A DNA stretch of 64,000 bases from Rhynchopus sp. YZ270_cl-10 (Eukaryota > Euglenozoa > Diplonemea > Diplonemida > Diplonemidae), in contig OZ037933.1 of assembly GCA_964035575.1 (NCBI GenBank), positions 372,001-436,000 of the forward strand. Reading direction: 5' to 3'. The position numbers were made by a program, and so were the translations under genes. The notes beneath the pieces are model-generated. The model did no database searches. It worked only from the letters and a program-made list of their open reading frames with translations, and had not been told where the DNA came from. Within the stretch, counting starts at the first letter, position 1; the number at the start of each line of letters is the position of its first letter. This document shows positions 1 to 9,572 of this stretch, piece by piece.

Positions 1-725
1 CTATTATGCGCCAATTATGCGGCGTTATGCGCTCATTATGTGCCGTACCCCCCACCCCCCCACCCAAAAAAAGTCGCTCAGAAGTGGTCAAAAGTGCCCA
101 AAACCGGGCGGAATTCGATTTTGGGGTACAAATGGGCCTATGGTGTGGTTTTTATTGACTTCAGGGGGTTTTCTTTGATTTATTACCTACTTCACGTTTT
201 TTGACGGCTTAAGATACCTTGGGTGGGAAAACCTTTGGTACCAGGTGCTTGACACTTTTTGAAACATGGTTCTAAGTTCCACCAAGTCCCTCTAAACACC
301 CCGAAACCGCCTGGGTACCCCTCGGGATAGGTTCTGGGGTGAAAATATGTGGCTTTGGGGGCTTTTCTGGCCCCTGGCTCACACTGAGGCGTGATGGATG
401 TGTGAGTTGCTCTATCTACGAGGGGTGGGCAGGTACAAGTTGTATGTACATTTTTGAAAAAAGCAGATACGGGGCTTCTTGAGGCTCAAAACTGCTCAAA
501 ACCGGGCGCAGATGGATTTTTGGACATCTGAGGGTGGTATTTTCTGGTTTGGGGCATTGGGGTAGGGCACATAATGAGCACATAATAGCGCATAATCATT
601 ATGCGCTATTATGTGCTATTATGCGCTATTATGCATTATGCGATTATTATGAGCGCGCATAATAGCGCATAATGATCTCATAATTTATTATGAGATCTCA
701 TAATAAATTATTATTTGCCATACGT
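1..725. repeat. Fold-back repeat with ATTATGCGC-type arms around an E-family segment
   Basis: The outer parts (1-45 and about 565-720) are built from imperfect copies of ATTATGCGCT in both orientations and can fold on each other. Between them (about 48-562) lies a segment closely matching, in reverse orientation, the left half of the fold-back element at 41944-43141 (for example the stretch about 240-440 against 42160-42310). The inner segment is bounded by TA plus C or G runs (TACCCCCC on the left, GGGGTAGG on the right). No coding sequence is visible. The left end may continue outside the window. Confidence 0.7.
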
Positions 726-781
726 GCTGAAACGAGTATTTCTTTTCCCCAAAATAAAAATAGGTGCGTCGAGTATTCGAG

Positions 782-822
782 TACCCGAGTGGCCAGTTTT
801 TTTTTTTTCCAGGTTCGATTCC
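782..822 (+). other. tRNA-like A-box and B-box pair
   Basis: The sequence has an A-box-like TACCCGAGTGG and a perfect B-box, GGTTCGATTCC, as in tRNA genes and tRNA-derived SINEs. They are separated by a T run that would stop RNA polymerase III, and no cloverleaf can be drawn, so this is not a working tRNA. It is retained in the second copy of the duplicated block (about 3305-3342). It is best read as the head of an old tRNA-derived SINE or a tRNA relic. Confidence 0.35.
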
Positions 823-1000
823 TCGAAAAAGGTGTCGACGGTACTTTGTACATCCATGCCTTTTTTTGTTGGTGTTAAAAAAGATTGAGAAACTTGAAAT
901 ACACAGCCCTCTCGTGACAGTGTAAAGAATAGGAAATGGGGGAGACCATTGGGTTTAGAGCACCACTCTACAAACTCTGCAAAAAAAGTTATGAGATCGA

Positions 1001-1981
1001 TCACATGTACATCTCGTAATCTTCTAAGGGTGCAAGGACGGGTCTCCCTGCTGGCACGATTGGGGACACTTCGAGGCTGTGTTCAACAAGACACCCTGTG
1101 AATGTTTTGGACACTGCGTCAGCTGCATCGTTGCAAGGCCAGTGTACGTCCTCGGTGGTATGCCACAGTGCAGGGAACGGGTTCGTCTGTCTCAACCAAT
1201 GTGTTTCGTCTGCAGAGTCCGTCTGGCTGTCACTGCTTGTCCCTGACATATCAACGGCAAGCTCGAGAAGCTCGGGAGGCGAATCGACCATCTTCTCCAC
1301 CTCCACCACCGGCTCCTTCAGTGCCCCCGCAAGCGCCGTCTCCGTGGACTCTGGGACAGTGTATGTCCAGGTCCTGTCCGTGTCATCGTAACTCCGGCGG
1401 CTTTGCTGCAGGATGTGTAGATATGAGTTAGTCTTGCGACAGTGCACTGCATCCCACGTTGGCACCAACGGGTCTGTGCATGGAACGTACTCCCGGGCAA
1501 TCTGCGCGGACAGCATGTGAATGTAGATGATGCAGAGGTGCTCCGCATCTGTGGAACGGCCTTTCCCGTTCTTGGACTTGGTGTGGTCCTTCCTGTTGCT
1601 GGGACACATGAACACATGGCGTACAAGGTGCATGGGGAACTGCATCGAACTGAGACACACCAGCGCGTCGCTCTCGGCATGGGGAAAGGGCTTCTTCCGG
1701 ATGCAGTGCACCATGACGACGTTGCTGTCGCGTGTTGTGTCGTCTGATCCGCTGTTGTGGTACTCCATGACAAACATCTTGAGGTCCACCCACTCCTCAG
1801 GAAGGCGGAACAGTGCCGCCTGCTCCACACACGAACGCAGCACAACCTTCCCCATACCCAGCATCCTGTCGACCACCACCACAGCCGGATCGGACTGCGC
1901 AAGAACCGCGCGGATCTCAAACACAGGCATCCACCCAGGGGTGTTGCAGAGGGTGTAGAAGTGTGTCGGGCAACGGGACAT
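1001..1981 (-). CDS. Unknown protein, tandem paralogue 1 (326 aa)
   Basis: I do not recognise the family. The frame begins with MSRCPTHFYTL and ends with DYEMYM. The open frame extends 35 codons further upstream, but the second copy has no matching upstream methionine, so the ATG at 1981 is preferred. The protein is soluble, without a signal peptide or membrane segment. The N-terminal two thirds is well conserved between the copies (VVVVDRMLGMGKVVLRSC, MQFPMHLVRHVFM, AEHLCIIY.HMLSAQIAREY). The C-terminal third is acidic and serine-rich. Differences from paralogue 2 are mostly conservative or in-frame indels, which suggests that both copies have been under selection. A pyrimidine stretch and an AG lie about 20 bases before the ATG, fitting a trans-splice acceptor. 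The 3' flank carries a dispersed repeat tail. Confidence 0.75.
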   Translation of the reverse strand: MSRCPTHFYTLCNTPGWMPVFEIRAVLAQSDPAVVVVDRMLGMGKVVLRSCVEQAALFRLPEEWVDLKMFVMEYHNSGSDDTTRDSNVVMVHCIRKKPFPHAESDALVCLSSMQFPMHLVRHVFMCPSNRKDHTKSKNGKGRSTDAEHLCIIYIHMLSAQIAREYVPCTDPLVPTWDAVHCRKTNSYLHILQQSRRSYDDTDRTWTYTVPESTETALAGALKEPVVEVEKMVDSPPELLELAVDMSGTSSDSQTDSADETHWLRQTNPFPALWHTTEDVHWPCNDAADAVSKTFTGCLVEHSLEVSPIVPAGRPVLAPLEDYEMYM

Positions 1982-2056
1982 TGCAAACAATGAGATGAAA
2001 CTTTGAAAGAAAGAAATCTGGAGGGTGGGAAGCGGATCGGGGGAGAGGGGTACATC

Positions 2057-3235
2057 AAATCTGAAAAAGGTGAACTGAGCATGCACTGTGCCTTGCTGGT
2101 ATCCGATCTACGTCAAAAATGATGGAAGGAAGGCGACAGGGCGATGACCCTTTGCTGCTTAAGTCAGAACAGAGGCAATCCTCATACCATCGAACAACAG
2201 CTACTACGACATCATCCGCCAACCTGATCTTGACAAACAATACAAACTGTAGTTGCTGCAACCTCCGACTGACCCACGTACAATAAAAATATAACAGTGT
2301 TTTTTTCGTTGAACACTGCGTGTTAGGGGAAACAAAAAATGAAACATCGCAGAGATGAGTACAACCCCCTCTATGTGACTACAAAGCAATAAGGAGAGGA
2401 GAGGGGAGGGGGGTTGAGGGACATTGCTTTGGACACACCCCCCCTATTTTGACAGGTCCTTGACAGGTCCTTGACATGTCCTTGACAGGTGTACGGTAAC
2501 ACCAAAAAAGCAAAAAAATAAAATAAAATATAAATACAAAAACCCTCTCGTGAACAGTGTACCTTTGGTATAACCGGTGCACTGTGGGGAGAAGGCTGCA
2601 AAAAAGCAAAAAAAGCGGCAAAAGATAAAATCCGGGGAGAGGGGAGCAAAAGTTGAGTTTGTTCAAAAGAGGAACGGCTCCCCCAAGATAAAACCGGACT
2701 TTTACGATTGCCACCTGATCTTGATGACACGACTAGGGGGAAAGGGAGGAGTATTTTTCGTTGCAACGCAGCCAAAACAGTATGTATCTGAATTGATGCA
2801 AGCGATGTAACGGGAGAGGAGAAAGGTAGTCGACACCAGGCGATCAAAAACGTTGGTCGGGATAATTATTACTTCGGTTTCTAATAACACTACGTGTAGG
2901 GGGGGAGGAAAAGGGGGGTTTTGCCCATATGCCGAGATCCCGCAGGCTCGACATTTTGCAGGCGCTTCACCGCAACTCCATACTGGTTTCGTTCTGTAAA
3001 AGGGGGGTTCCAGACGGTGCAACGTCAGTGTGCCAGAGTGTTGAGATGTGGGTACTCTGGTTTGACACCATGTGTGCAATACAAAAGAAAGACCACCACC
3101 TCCCCAAGGTAGGGGGTCTTGCACAGTGTTGCCCGAAAGGATCCATTTCATTTTGAACTGTATTTTTTTCTGAAAATGTGCGTGGTTACAAATTACGACG
3201 TCACCACCACTTCATGGATGTACAAAGTACTCGAG
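2057..3235. other. Spacer between the duplicated genes; repeat remnants
   Basis: No gene is supported. The spacer contains a short tandem TTGACAGGTCC motif (about 2450-2495), related to the interior of the GGTGCT-ended repeat family. A tail of the dispersed CCCTCTCGTGAACAGTGTA repeat lies at about 2528-2590. Open frames here have no recognisable protein content. Confidence 0.5.
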
Positions 3236-4569
3236 TACTGAAACGAGTATTTTTCCCCCTAAAAAAAAAAAAAAAAAAATGAAAATAGTGCGTCGAGTAT
3301 TCGAGTACCCGAGTGGCCAGTTTTTTTTTCCAGGTTCGATTCCTCGAAAAAGGTGTCGACGGTACTTTGTACACCCATGCCTTTTTTGTTGGTGTTAAAA
3401 AAATTGAAACTTGACATACACAGCCCTCTCGTGACAGTGTAAAGAATAGGAAATGGGGGAGACCATTGGGTTTAGAGCACCACTCTACAAACTCTGCAAA
3501 AAAAGTTATGAGATCGATCACATGTACATCTCGTACTCTTCGAAGGTTGCAGTGACGAGTCTCCCTGCTGGCACGATTGGGGGCACTTCGAGGCTGTCTT
3601 CAACAAGACACCCTGTGTATGTTTTGGACACTGCGTCAGCATCGTCGCAAGGCCAGTGTACGTCCTCGGTGGTGTGGCACAGTGCAGGGTACGGGTTCGT
3701 CTGTCTCAACCAGCGTGTTTCGTCGGCAGAGTCCGTCTGGCCGTCACTGCTTGTCCCTGACATTTCAAGCTCGAGAAGCTCGGGAGGCGAATCGACCACC
3801 TTCTCCACCTCCACCACCGGCTCCTTCAGTGCCTCCGCATACACCGCCCGCATAGACTCTGGGACAGTGTGCACCCATATCCTGTCCGTTTCATCGAAGC
3901 TCCGGATGCCACGCTGCAGGACGTGTAGGTATGAGTCAGTCTCCGCACAGTGCACTGCGTCACACGTTGGCACCAACGGGTCTGTGCATGGAACGTACTC
4001 CCGGGCAATCTGCGCGGACAGCATGTGAACGTAGATGATGCAGAGGTGCTCCGCATCTGTGGAACGGCCTTTCTTGTGCTTCGTGCGGTCGTTCCTGACA
4101 CGCATGAACACATGGCGTACAAGGTGCATGGGGAACTGCATCGAACTGAGACACACCAGCGCGTCGCTCTCGGCATGGGGAAAGGGCTCTCTCCGGATGC
4201 AGTGCACCATGACCACGTCGCTGTCGCGTACTTTGCTTGGTGCGCCTCTGTTGTGGTACTCTGCTACAAACATCCTGCGGTCCAGCCACTCCTCAGGAAG
4301 GCGCAACAGTGCCGCCTGCTCCACACACGAACGCAGCACAACCTTCCCCATACCCAGCATCCTGTCGACCACCACCACATCCGGATCGGACTGCGCAAGA
4401 ACCGCACGGATCTCAAACACAGGCATCCACCCAGGGGTGTTGCAGAGGGTGTAGAAGTGTGTCGGGCAACGGGACATTGCAAACAATGAGATGAAACTTT
4501 GAAAGAAAGAAATCTGTTCAGGATACGGATTTGAAAGTGAGGGTGGGAAGCGGATCGGGGGAGAGGGGA
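3236..4569 (-). repeat. Tandem duplication, copy 2
   Basis: This is the second copy of the block at 725-2056, in the same orientation. The 5' edge of the similarity is near 4569 and the 3' edge near 3236, where a long A run begins. It includes its own copy of the tRNA-like boxes. Confidence 0.85.
3518..4477 (-). CDS. Unknown protein, tandem paralogue 2 (319 aa)
   Basis: This is a paralogue of the gene at 1001-1981, with the same start context (CATTGTTTGCA before ATG) and the same C-terminal EMYM. It is shorter by several in-frame indels. One is in the lysine-rich linker before GRSTDAEHLC, another after LLELEMSGTSSD. Substitutions cluster in the middle and C-terminal parts while the core motifs are kept. 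No domain is recognised. The upstream context has TTTCTTTCTTTC then AAAG about 20 bases before the ATG, a candidate spliced-leader acceptor. Confidence 0.75.
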   Translation of the reverse strand: MSRCPTHFYTLCNTPGWMPVFEIRAVLAQSDPDVVVVDRMLGMGKVVLRSCVEQAALLRLPEEWLDRRMFVAEYHNRGAPSKVRDSDVVMVHCIRREPFPHAESDALVCLSSMQFPMHLVRHVFMRVRNDRTKHKKGRSTDAEHLCIIYVHMLSAQIAREYVPCTDPLVPTCDAVHCAETDSYLHVLQRGIRSFDETDRIWVHTVPESMRAVYAEALKEPVVEVEKVVDSPPELLELEMSGTSSDGQTDSADETRWLRQTNPYPALCHTTEDVHWPCDDADAVSKTYTGCLVEDSLEVPPIVPAGRLVTATFEEYEMYM

Positions 4570-4795
4570 GAGAGCACCGACCTACCTGCTAAAAAAAATG
4601 GGGCTTTCCAGATTAAACTTTCACGTTCTTGTTTTTTTTTTTTTTTTTTTTGCTTTTGCTTTTGTCTTTTTTTTTATTCCAGTTATCTCCTTGGTGATGC
4701 AATACCACGATCGCTGTCACCAAGAATTTCCTCTTAAAAGCAACGAGGGTGCTGCTCGTTCTCATAACACAAAACCCCCCCCCCCCCCCCCCCCC

Positions 4796-5985
4796 TAGGT
4801 GGGGGCAAAACCCCTATTTTTTTGAGGCATTTTGACTTTTTTGGACTTCCGCGCAAAGTACGTACAAACCACCCCTCATACCCACCCAGAAATGGGTCAG
4901 AAACACCCTGTGACCCGAAAATCCATGCTAAGGGCGACTCAGAATATGAAAAAATGCAAAAAAATAGTGAAAAAGTGGCCTTTTGACGGTTTTGGCCATG
5001 TTGGGTAAAATGGCCATTTTTGGACAAAAAAATCAAAAAAACAGCAAAATTTCGACGTCATGACAGCTGCTTGGGCACAAACCTACCCCAGGGAGGTCCT
5101 GTGAGTCCATTCCGACCTGTTTTGGACACTTTAGGTACTTTTTTTGGCCGTTTTTTGGTGTTTTTAGGTCAAAAAACATCCCCGGACTATCCCCGGACTA
5201 TCCCCGGACCGGACTTGCGCCCTGCTTTCAGACCCACTCTGGGCCAAAAAATGGGTGAAAACCCCCGAAAAAGCACTCCGGGAACCCAGATAGTTCCAAA
5301 TATCTACCAGAAACCCACCCAAACACCTCAAAAACATGCCAGAAAAATATTTTTAAAAACACACTTTTTCAAATAAGTTATTATGGAACCTGCCCAGATG
5401 AACTTTTTGAAAAAAGTGTGTTTTTGAAAATATTTTTCTGGCATGTTTTTGAGGTGTTTGGGTGGGTTTCTAGTGGATATTTGGAACTATCTGGGTTCCC
5501 GGAGTGCTTTTTCGGGGGTTTTCACCCATTTTTTGGCCCAGAGTGGGTCCAAAAGCAGGGCGCAAGTCGCGGCCCAGGGACGTCCAGGGTAAAGTCCAGG
5601 GTATTTTTTGACCTAAAAACACCAAAAAACGGCCAAAAAAAGTACCTAAAGTGTCCAAAACAGGTCGGAATGGACTCACAGGACCTCCCTGGGGTAGGTT
5701 TGTGCCCAAGCAGCTGTCATGACGTCGAAATTTTGCTGTTTTTTTGATTTTTTTGTCCAAAAATGGCCATTTTACCCAACATGGCCAAAACCGTCAAAAG
5801 GCCACTTTTTCACTATTTTTTTGCATTTTTTCATATTCTGAGTCGCCCTTAGCATGGATTTTCGGGTCACAGGGTGTTTCTGACCCATTTCTGGGTGGGT
5901 ATGAGGGGTGGTTTGTGGGTACTTTGCGCGGAAGTCCAAAAAAGTCAAAATGCCTCACCCGTCCTGAAGGTTTTGCCCCCACCTA
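4796..5985. mobile_element. Fold-back element A, ~1.19 kb
   Basis: This is a long inverted repeat with arms of about 590 bases meeting near 5385 and almost no loop. It begins TAGGTGGGGGCAAAACC and ends with the complement, GGTTTTGCCCCCACCTA, so TA flanks GG...CC termini. A run of about 20 C precedes it and a C run follows. It is nearly identical, in reverse orientation, to the element at 44180-45368 and more distantly like 53683-54863. Open frames in the arms are mirror-image by-products and encode nothing recognisable. It has no transposase and must be non-autonomous if it moves. Confidence 0.85.
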
Positions 5986-6647
5986 CCCCCCCCCCCCGCC
6001 CCCTTGTCCAACAATAATAGAAGGAAAAAGTGATGACAATGGGATGAGGTGTGTCATGTCAATTCCAAGATTTAAATAAAAAAAAGAGTTGGAAGTGCAA
6101 ACGCCTCACCGTTCATCGACGGACGCAGACACTTTTAAAAAATAAAAAAACGCACCAAACGAGAGAGGTAATAACCCCTCTGAACTCAACAAAAAAAAAA
6201 CAAAAAAAATATGATCACGTGTACCATCCACCCCACAAACTCGCTCCACTAAAAAAAAAAAACATAAAACCTTCACACACAGATTTGAGAATGCCTCTTG
6301 CTATTCGCGCACTCCTCCTCATGTCTTCAAATAGAGGAAAAAAAAAGCCCCCCTCCCACAAGCATGAACGACTTTTAAGAGGAATTTTTTGTTTTATTTT
6401 TTGGCAACGAAACGACCAAAAAAAAAGCCTCGCCCCTCCCCAATCCCACTTTGTTAAACGGCGAAGATGATTTTACCTCACCCCCCTTTTTTTCTTTTTT
6501 GAAAATCTGAAAAACGGCCAAGGCTCTTCTCTACACAACAGCCATCTCTCTCCCCCCCTTCCATTTCTCTATATTTCCGTTTTCATTTTGAATTTGCACC
6601 AATGGGAATACTCCCAAAAAAACCCCCCAAAACCCACCTTGATCCCC
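5986..6647. other. Spacer with A-runs and a repeat fragment
   Basis: No gene is seen. The region is rich in A and T homopolymers. At about 6089-6135 there is a weak copy of the dispersed GTGCAAACGCCTC...GGACGCAG repeat. It probably forms the 3' flank of the R3H-domain gene. Confidence 0.5.
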
Positions 6648-8685
6648 TTATTCTTCCTCTGCTTTATCGTCGAAGTCTTCGATCACCCACGGTGTGATTT
6701 GTTCACATGCTTCACAGGGGCGTTGTGCCGTGCCTATCCAACGGTCGCCTGAAAGAATTTGTGAGGATTCGCACACGGTGCAGGACATCATCGTCGTGAT
6801 CGTTGCACCCTCCACAGCTGCCTGAAGTGCTGCCTCCGCCTTTTGCGCAATCCCCGCAAGCTTGTCCACCGTGCTCCCATCCTTGCGAAGATACCACAAC
6901 GTTAATGTGAACGTCAACCGCCCCTTCACCGCCGCGGTAAACTCTTGTACATTCCCAACATCCTGGTTGTCCACTTCTGTGACAAAGATGTCTGTGGGTA
7001 CTGCACTTCTTTCGCATGCTCCAGATACCGCGGTGATAAGCAACTCCTTTGTGAATTTAATGCCAAGAGGTTCGGTGGGGGTGTGCCTCACAACCTTGAC
7101 CGATTTAGGGGCAAGACCACTCTGAATGAACGCTGTCATCGGGTCTGATGTGTCTGCTCCATCCTTCCGTCTCCGTTTTGCTGCAGGTTCTGCTCCTTCA
7201 TTTGCGTAGATCGGTTGCGGGACGGGAGGTGGGACGGTGGGGTCGGGGTATGCGAGGGGTTGTGCTGGGTATCCGTAGCCAGGTTGAGGTTGGTAGCCAG
7301 GCTGATAGCTTTGTTGGTACTGCGATACCGGGTAGGGGAGCTGCTGTTGGTACTGTGAGGCGGGCGGGAGGGAGGTGGGGGGAAGGGAGGCGGTTTGGAG
7401 GGACTGTTCGTACTGCATCAGGTTGTAGGACTGCTGTGCCTGCTGCTCTCGCTGCTGTTCCTGGGCTTTGAGCTGTTGCCGTCTCAATGCTTCTGCCTTT
7501 GACGCTTCGTCGCGCCGCTTCTGTGCAGCATTCCGCTTGATCTCCTCCTCCATGTCCACCGGCACGTACTCCCGTCGCTTTGCCATCTCCTCCGCAGTCG
7601 ACGATGTCTGCTTTGAGCTAGACGGGTTGAAATCCTTTCTCATGTCATTCCATTGCTTCAATTCGTTAACACGTTCGTCAGTAGGCACCATGCCACCTGA
7701 AGAGGGTTGGGTATGACATTTTGAACAAAAAATAAAGGGGGGTTTGAAATAATAAAAAAAACATTCGTGAACAGTGTATCTTTGGTATGACCGGGGGTGC
7801 ACCGTGGGGGTGGACCCAACCATGTGGTCCTACAATCCATTTTTCGTGGTTTGCTATCAAAGATGTGATATGTTATTAAAAAAGTTGTTGGAATACCATG
7901 CTCGTAGAAGAGAGTATCTTTTGACAGCACCAAGGCACGGTCACGCCCTCTGCCGTGCGACAGATGCCCCAGGTTGAACTGCTCTGCCAGCTGGTGGAGC
8001 ATCTTTCTGTCGTATCCCGTCAGGTCGGGTGGACATTTGTACTCTGTGAGTGCTGGGTTGTCAACAAATGCTTGCACGACCTGTGAAGAGAAAGGGTTTG
8101 GAGAAAAACGCTGAAAAATCACAATGCCAAATGGTTGTTTGTGCGTAAAGTGTGTAATAAATATGCTGTGTTGATATTTTTTTTTGCAATACGCTCCCAC
8201 TACAAACCTCCTTGATGCCAAAAAAAAAAAAAAAATACAATCTGAGGATATGACAACTAAATAAAAAAGGAGTCGTTGAAGAAAAAACACCCCCTGCTAA
8301 AACCTCCTCATCTCACGATAAAAAGAAAAGCATATCCCAAATATTTACAACAACAAAAATCGATCTAATTCCATACCGCCACCCAGCCTCCTACGAAACG
8401 GTCCTTATCATGCGCAACGCTAAGGTACGAGCTGCTCTTTGGTGGGGGTGCATCTTTCGCACGCTCTGCTGCCCTGTCTAATGCCCGCTGATAGTCTATT
8501 GCCTCGACCTCTTTTGCACGTTCAAGTGCCCGATGTCGTGCCTCCCCTGCGTTTGATCGCAACGTGCTGCGCAAATTGTCCATCATATTCAACGCCACTG
8601 CCTGTGTAGAAGGCGCCGCACCTACTGCAGTTGCCTCCGCCTCAACCACATTGCTCACCACAGGTGATGTGGTTTCGTCGGACAT
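6648..8685 (-). CDS. R3H-domain protein with PDZ-like domain, three exons (513 aa)
   Basis: The exons are 8377-8685, 7897-8080 and 6648-7696. Donors read GTATGG and GTATTC, acceptors TTCACAG and CTTCAG, and the phases match across both joins. Exon 2 (residues about 104-164) encodes an R3H single-strand nucleic-acid-binding domain: PPDLTGYDRKMLHQLAEQF, then an SHGRGRDR loop. A low-complexity stretch rich in Q, Y and P follows, after an RQQ-rich helix. Residues about 373-435 resemble a PDZ domain (EPLGIKFTKELLITAVSG). Two CxxC pairs (about 470/473 and 492/495) could bind zinc. The order suggests an RNA-binding adaptor; the PDZ call is an inference. Intron 2 consists largely of a dispersed repeat and intron 1 holds another. 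Upstream, TTCTTTTTAG may be the trans-splice acceptor. Confidence 0.8.
7742..7868 (-). repeat. Dispersed repeat R1, copy inside an intron
   Basis: This is a copy of the CGTGAACAGTGTA...TTTGGTAT...ACCGG...GTGGACCCAACCATG...TCCTACAATCCATTT family. It fills most of intron 2 of the R3H gene. Other long copies lie near 18600, 18825, 23740, 30280 and 56650. Confidence 0.75.
8138..8222. repeat. Dispersed repeat R4 in intron 1 of the R3H gene
   Basis: The stretch GTGCGTAAAGTGTGTA...GCAATACGCTCCCACT recurs in the same orientation at about 28366-28440. Only two copies are in the window. Confidence 0.65.
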
Positions 8686-8691
8686 AGCCAA

Positions 8692-9572
8692 AAAAAAGCA
8701 ACCCCCCCTAAAAAGAAGGCTGCAATACTCTCAGTAGAAAAAAATAAAGAAAGAAACGTAATAAATGTGTGTTTTTTTGAAGATTTCGCAGTGTGTGTTT
8801 TGTGTTGTGTTCTGGTGGGGTGGGGGAAGGGTGTAGGGTTGATAAAAGGGGGTTGTTGAGATGAACCTAAGCCTTAGTTTGGAAAGGCGGTTTTGCTCCT
8901 CTGTGTGTGGGGGGGGGTCCCCAGGCGGGTAACTATAGAAGAGTTTTTCAGAGAGTTCATCAGAGGCGATGAGTACGCTCATTTCGCTCTGGTTGTTGTC
9001 CTGGTTTACATCAAAGACCGCACAACAGGACAGTGAGAGGAATATGGCCCACCTCCCTTTGTTGTGACGGCATAGGGGGCGGGCCGACCTCTCGTAATGA
9101 CCAGGCTGGGTGCACGACGGTGAAGTAAATAAGTTGACCTGTGGTTTTACTTATGGTTCCACCGTTGTAAACCAACGGTGAAACCAAGTTATTTGCTTCA
9201 CCGTCGTGTGGGCTGCGGAAGGGGGGGAGGGGTGATGGAAGAGGAAAAGGTGGGGTCGAAGGGTGGAGGGTTTTATCAGCTTGGAATAGAGTTGTCTGGA
9301 GATGTTAGGGGAAAAGGGAGGTATGGTTCCTTCCCCGTCGTAGTGTCCGAAAAACTGAAGGCAAACGAAATAAAAGCGCGGCAAAGATGGTCCAAAGCCG
9401 CGCTTGGTCAACTCTTAAACAGAGATAAGCAGGTAAGGGCACGTCATGTGTGTGTGCGCCTGCACGTTGTGGAAGGGAAATATAACAAAAAAAAATGCAA
9501 AATAATAACACAAAAAAGAGATCACATAAAAAAAAGTAGTCACGCGGAGTGGCGTAACCTCTGCCTGAATGC
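8692..9572. other. Spacer; contains a small inverted repeat
   Basis: No gene is supported. The main structure is a hairpin at 9113-9209 with arms reading CACGACGGTGAAG and CTTCACCGTCGTG, and an inner pair around ACCGTTG. It resembles a miniature inverted-repeat element of about 97 bases. Confidence 0.55.
9113..9209. repeat. Miniature inverted-repeat element (~97 bp)
   Basis: The ends read CACGACGGTGAAG(T)AAATAA and the complementary TTATTTGCTTCACCGTCGTG. Inner arms pair as well (GGTTCCACCGTTG with CAACGGTGAAACC). No coding capacity. Confidence 0.6.

Larger units (their letters stand above)
725..2056 (-). repeat. Tandem duplication, copy 1 (gene plus flanks)
   Basis: This block recurs at about 3236-4569 in the same orientation, about 2.5 kb away. 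Shared sequence covers the whole gene, about 275 bases 3' of it (including the tRNA-like promoter boxes and the CCCTCTCGTGACAGTGTA motif) and about 75 bases 5' of it. Indels are small: copy 2 has an extra ~25 bases in the 5' flank and a longer A run in the 3' flank. The spacer 2057-3235 is not shared. Confidence 0.85.

Noticed and set aside
5020-5760. Repeated MDKKIKKTAKFRRHDSCLG-type frames (also at 44405, 44789, 53906, 54425)
   Set aside because: They recur in both arms and on both strands of A-type palindromes and decay in H. They are by-products of the inverted repeat.
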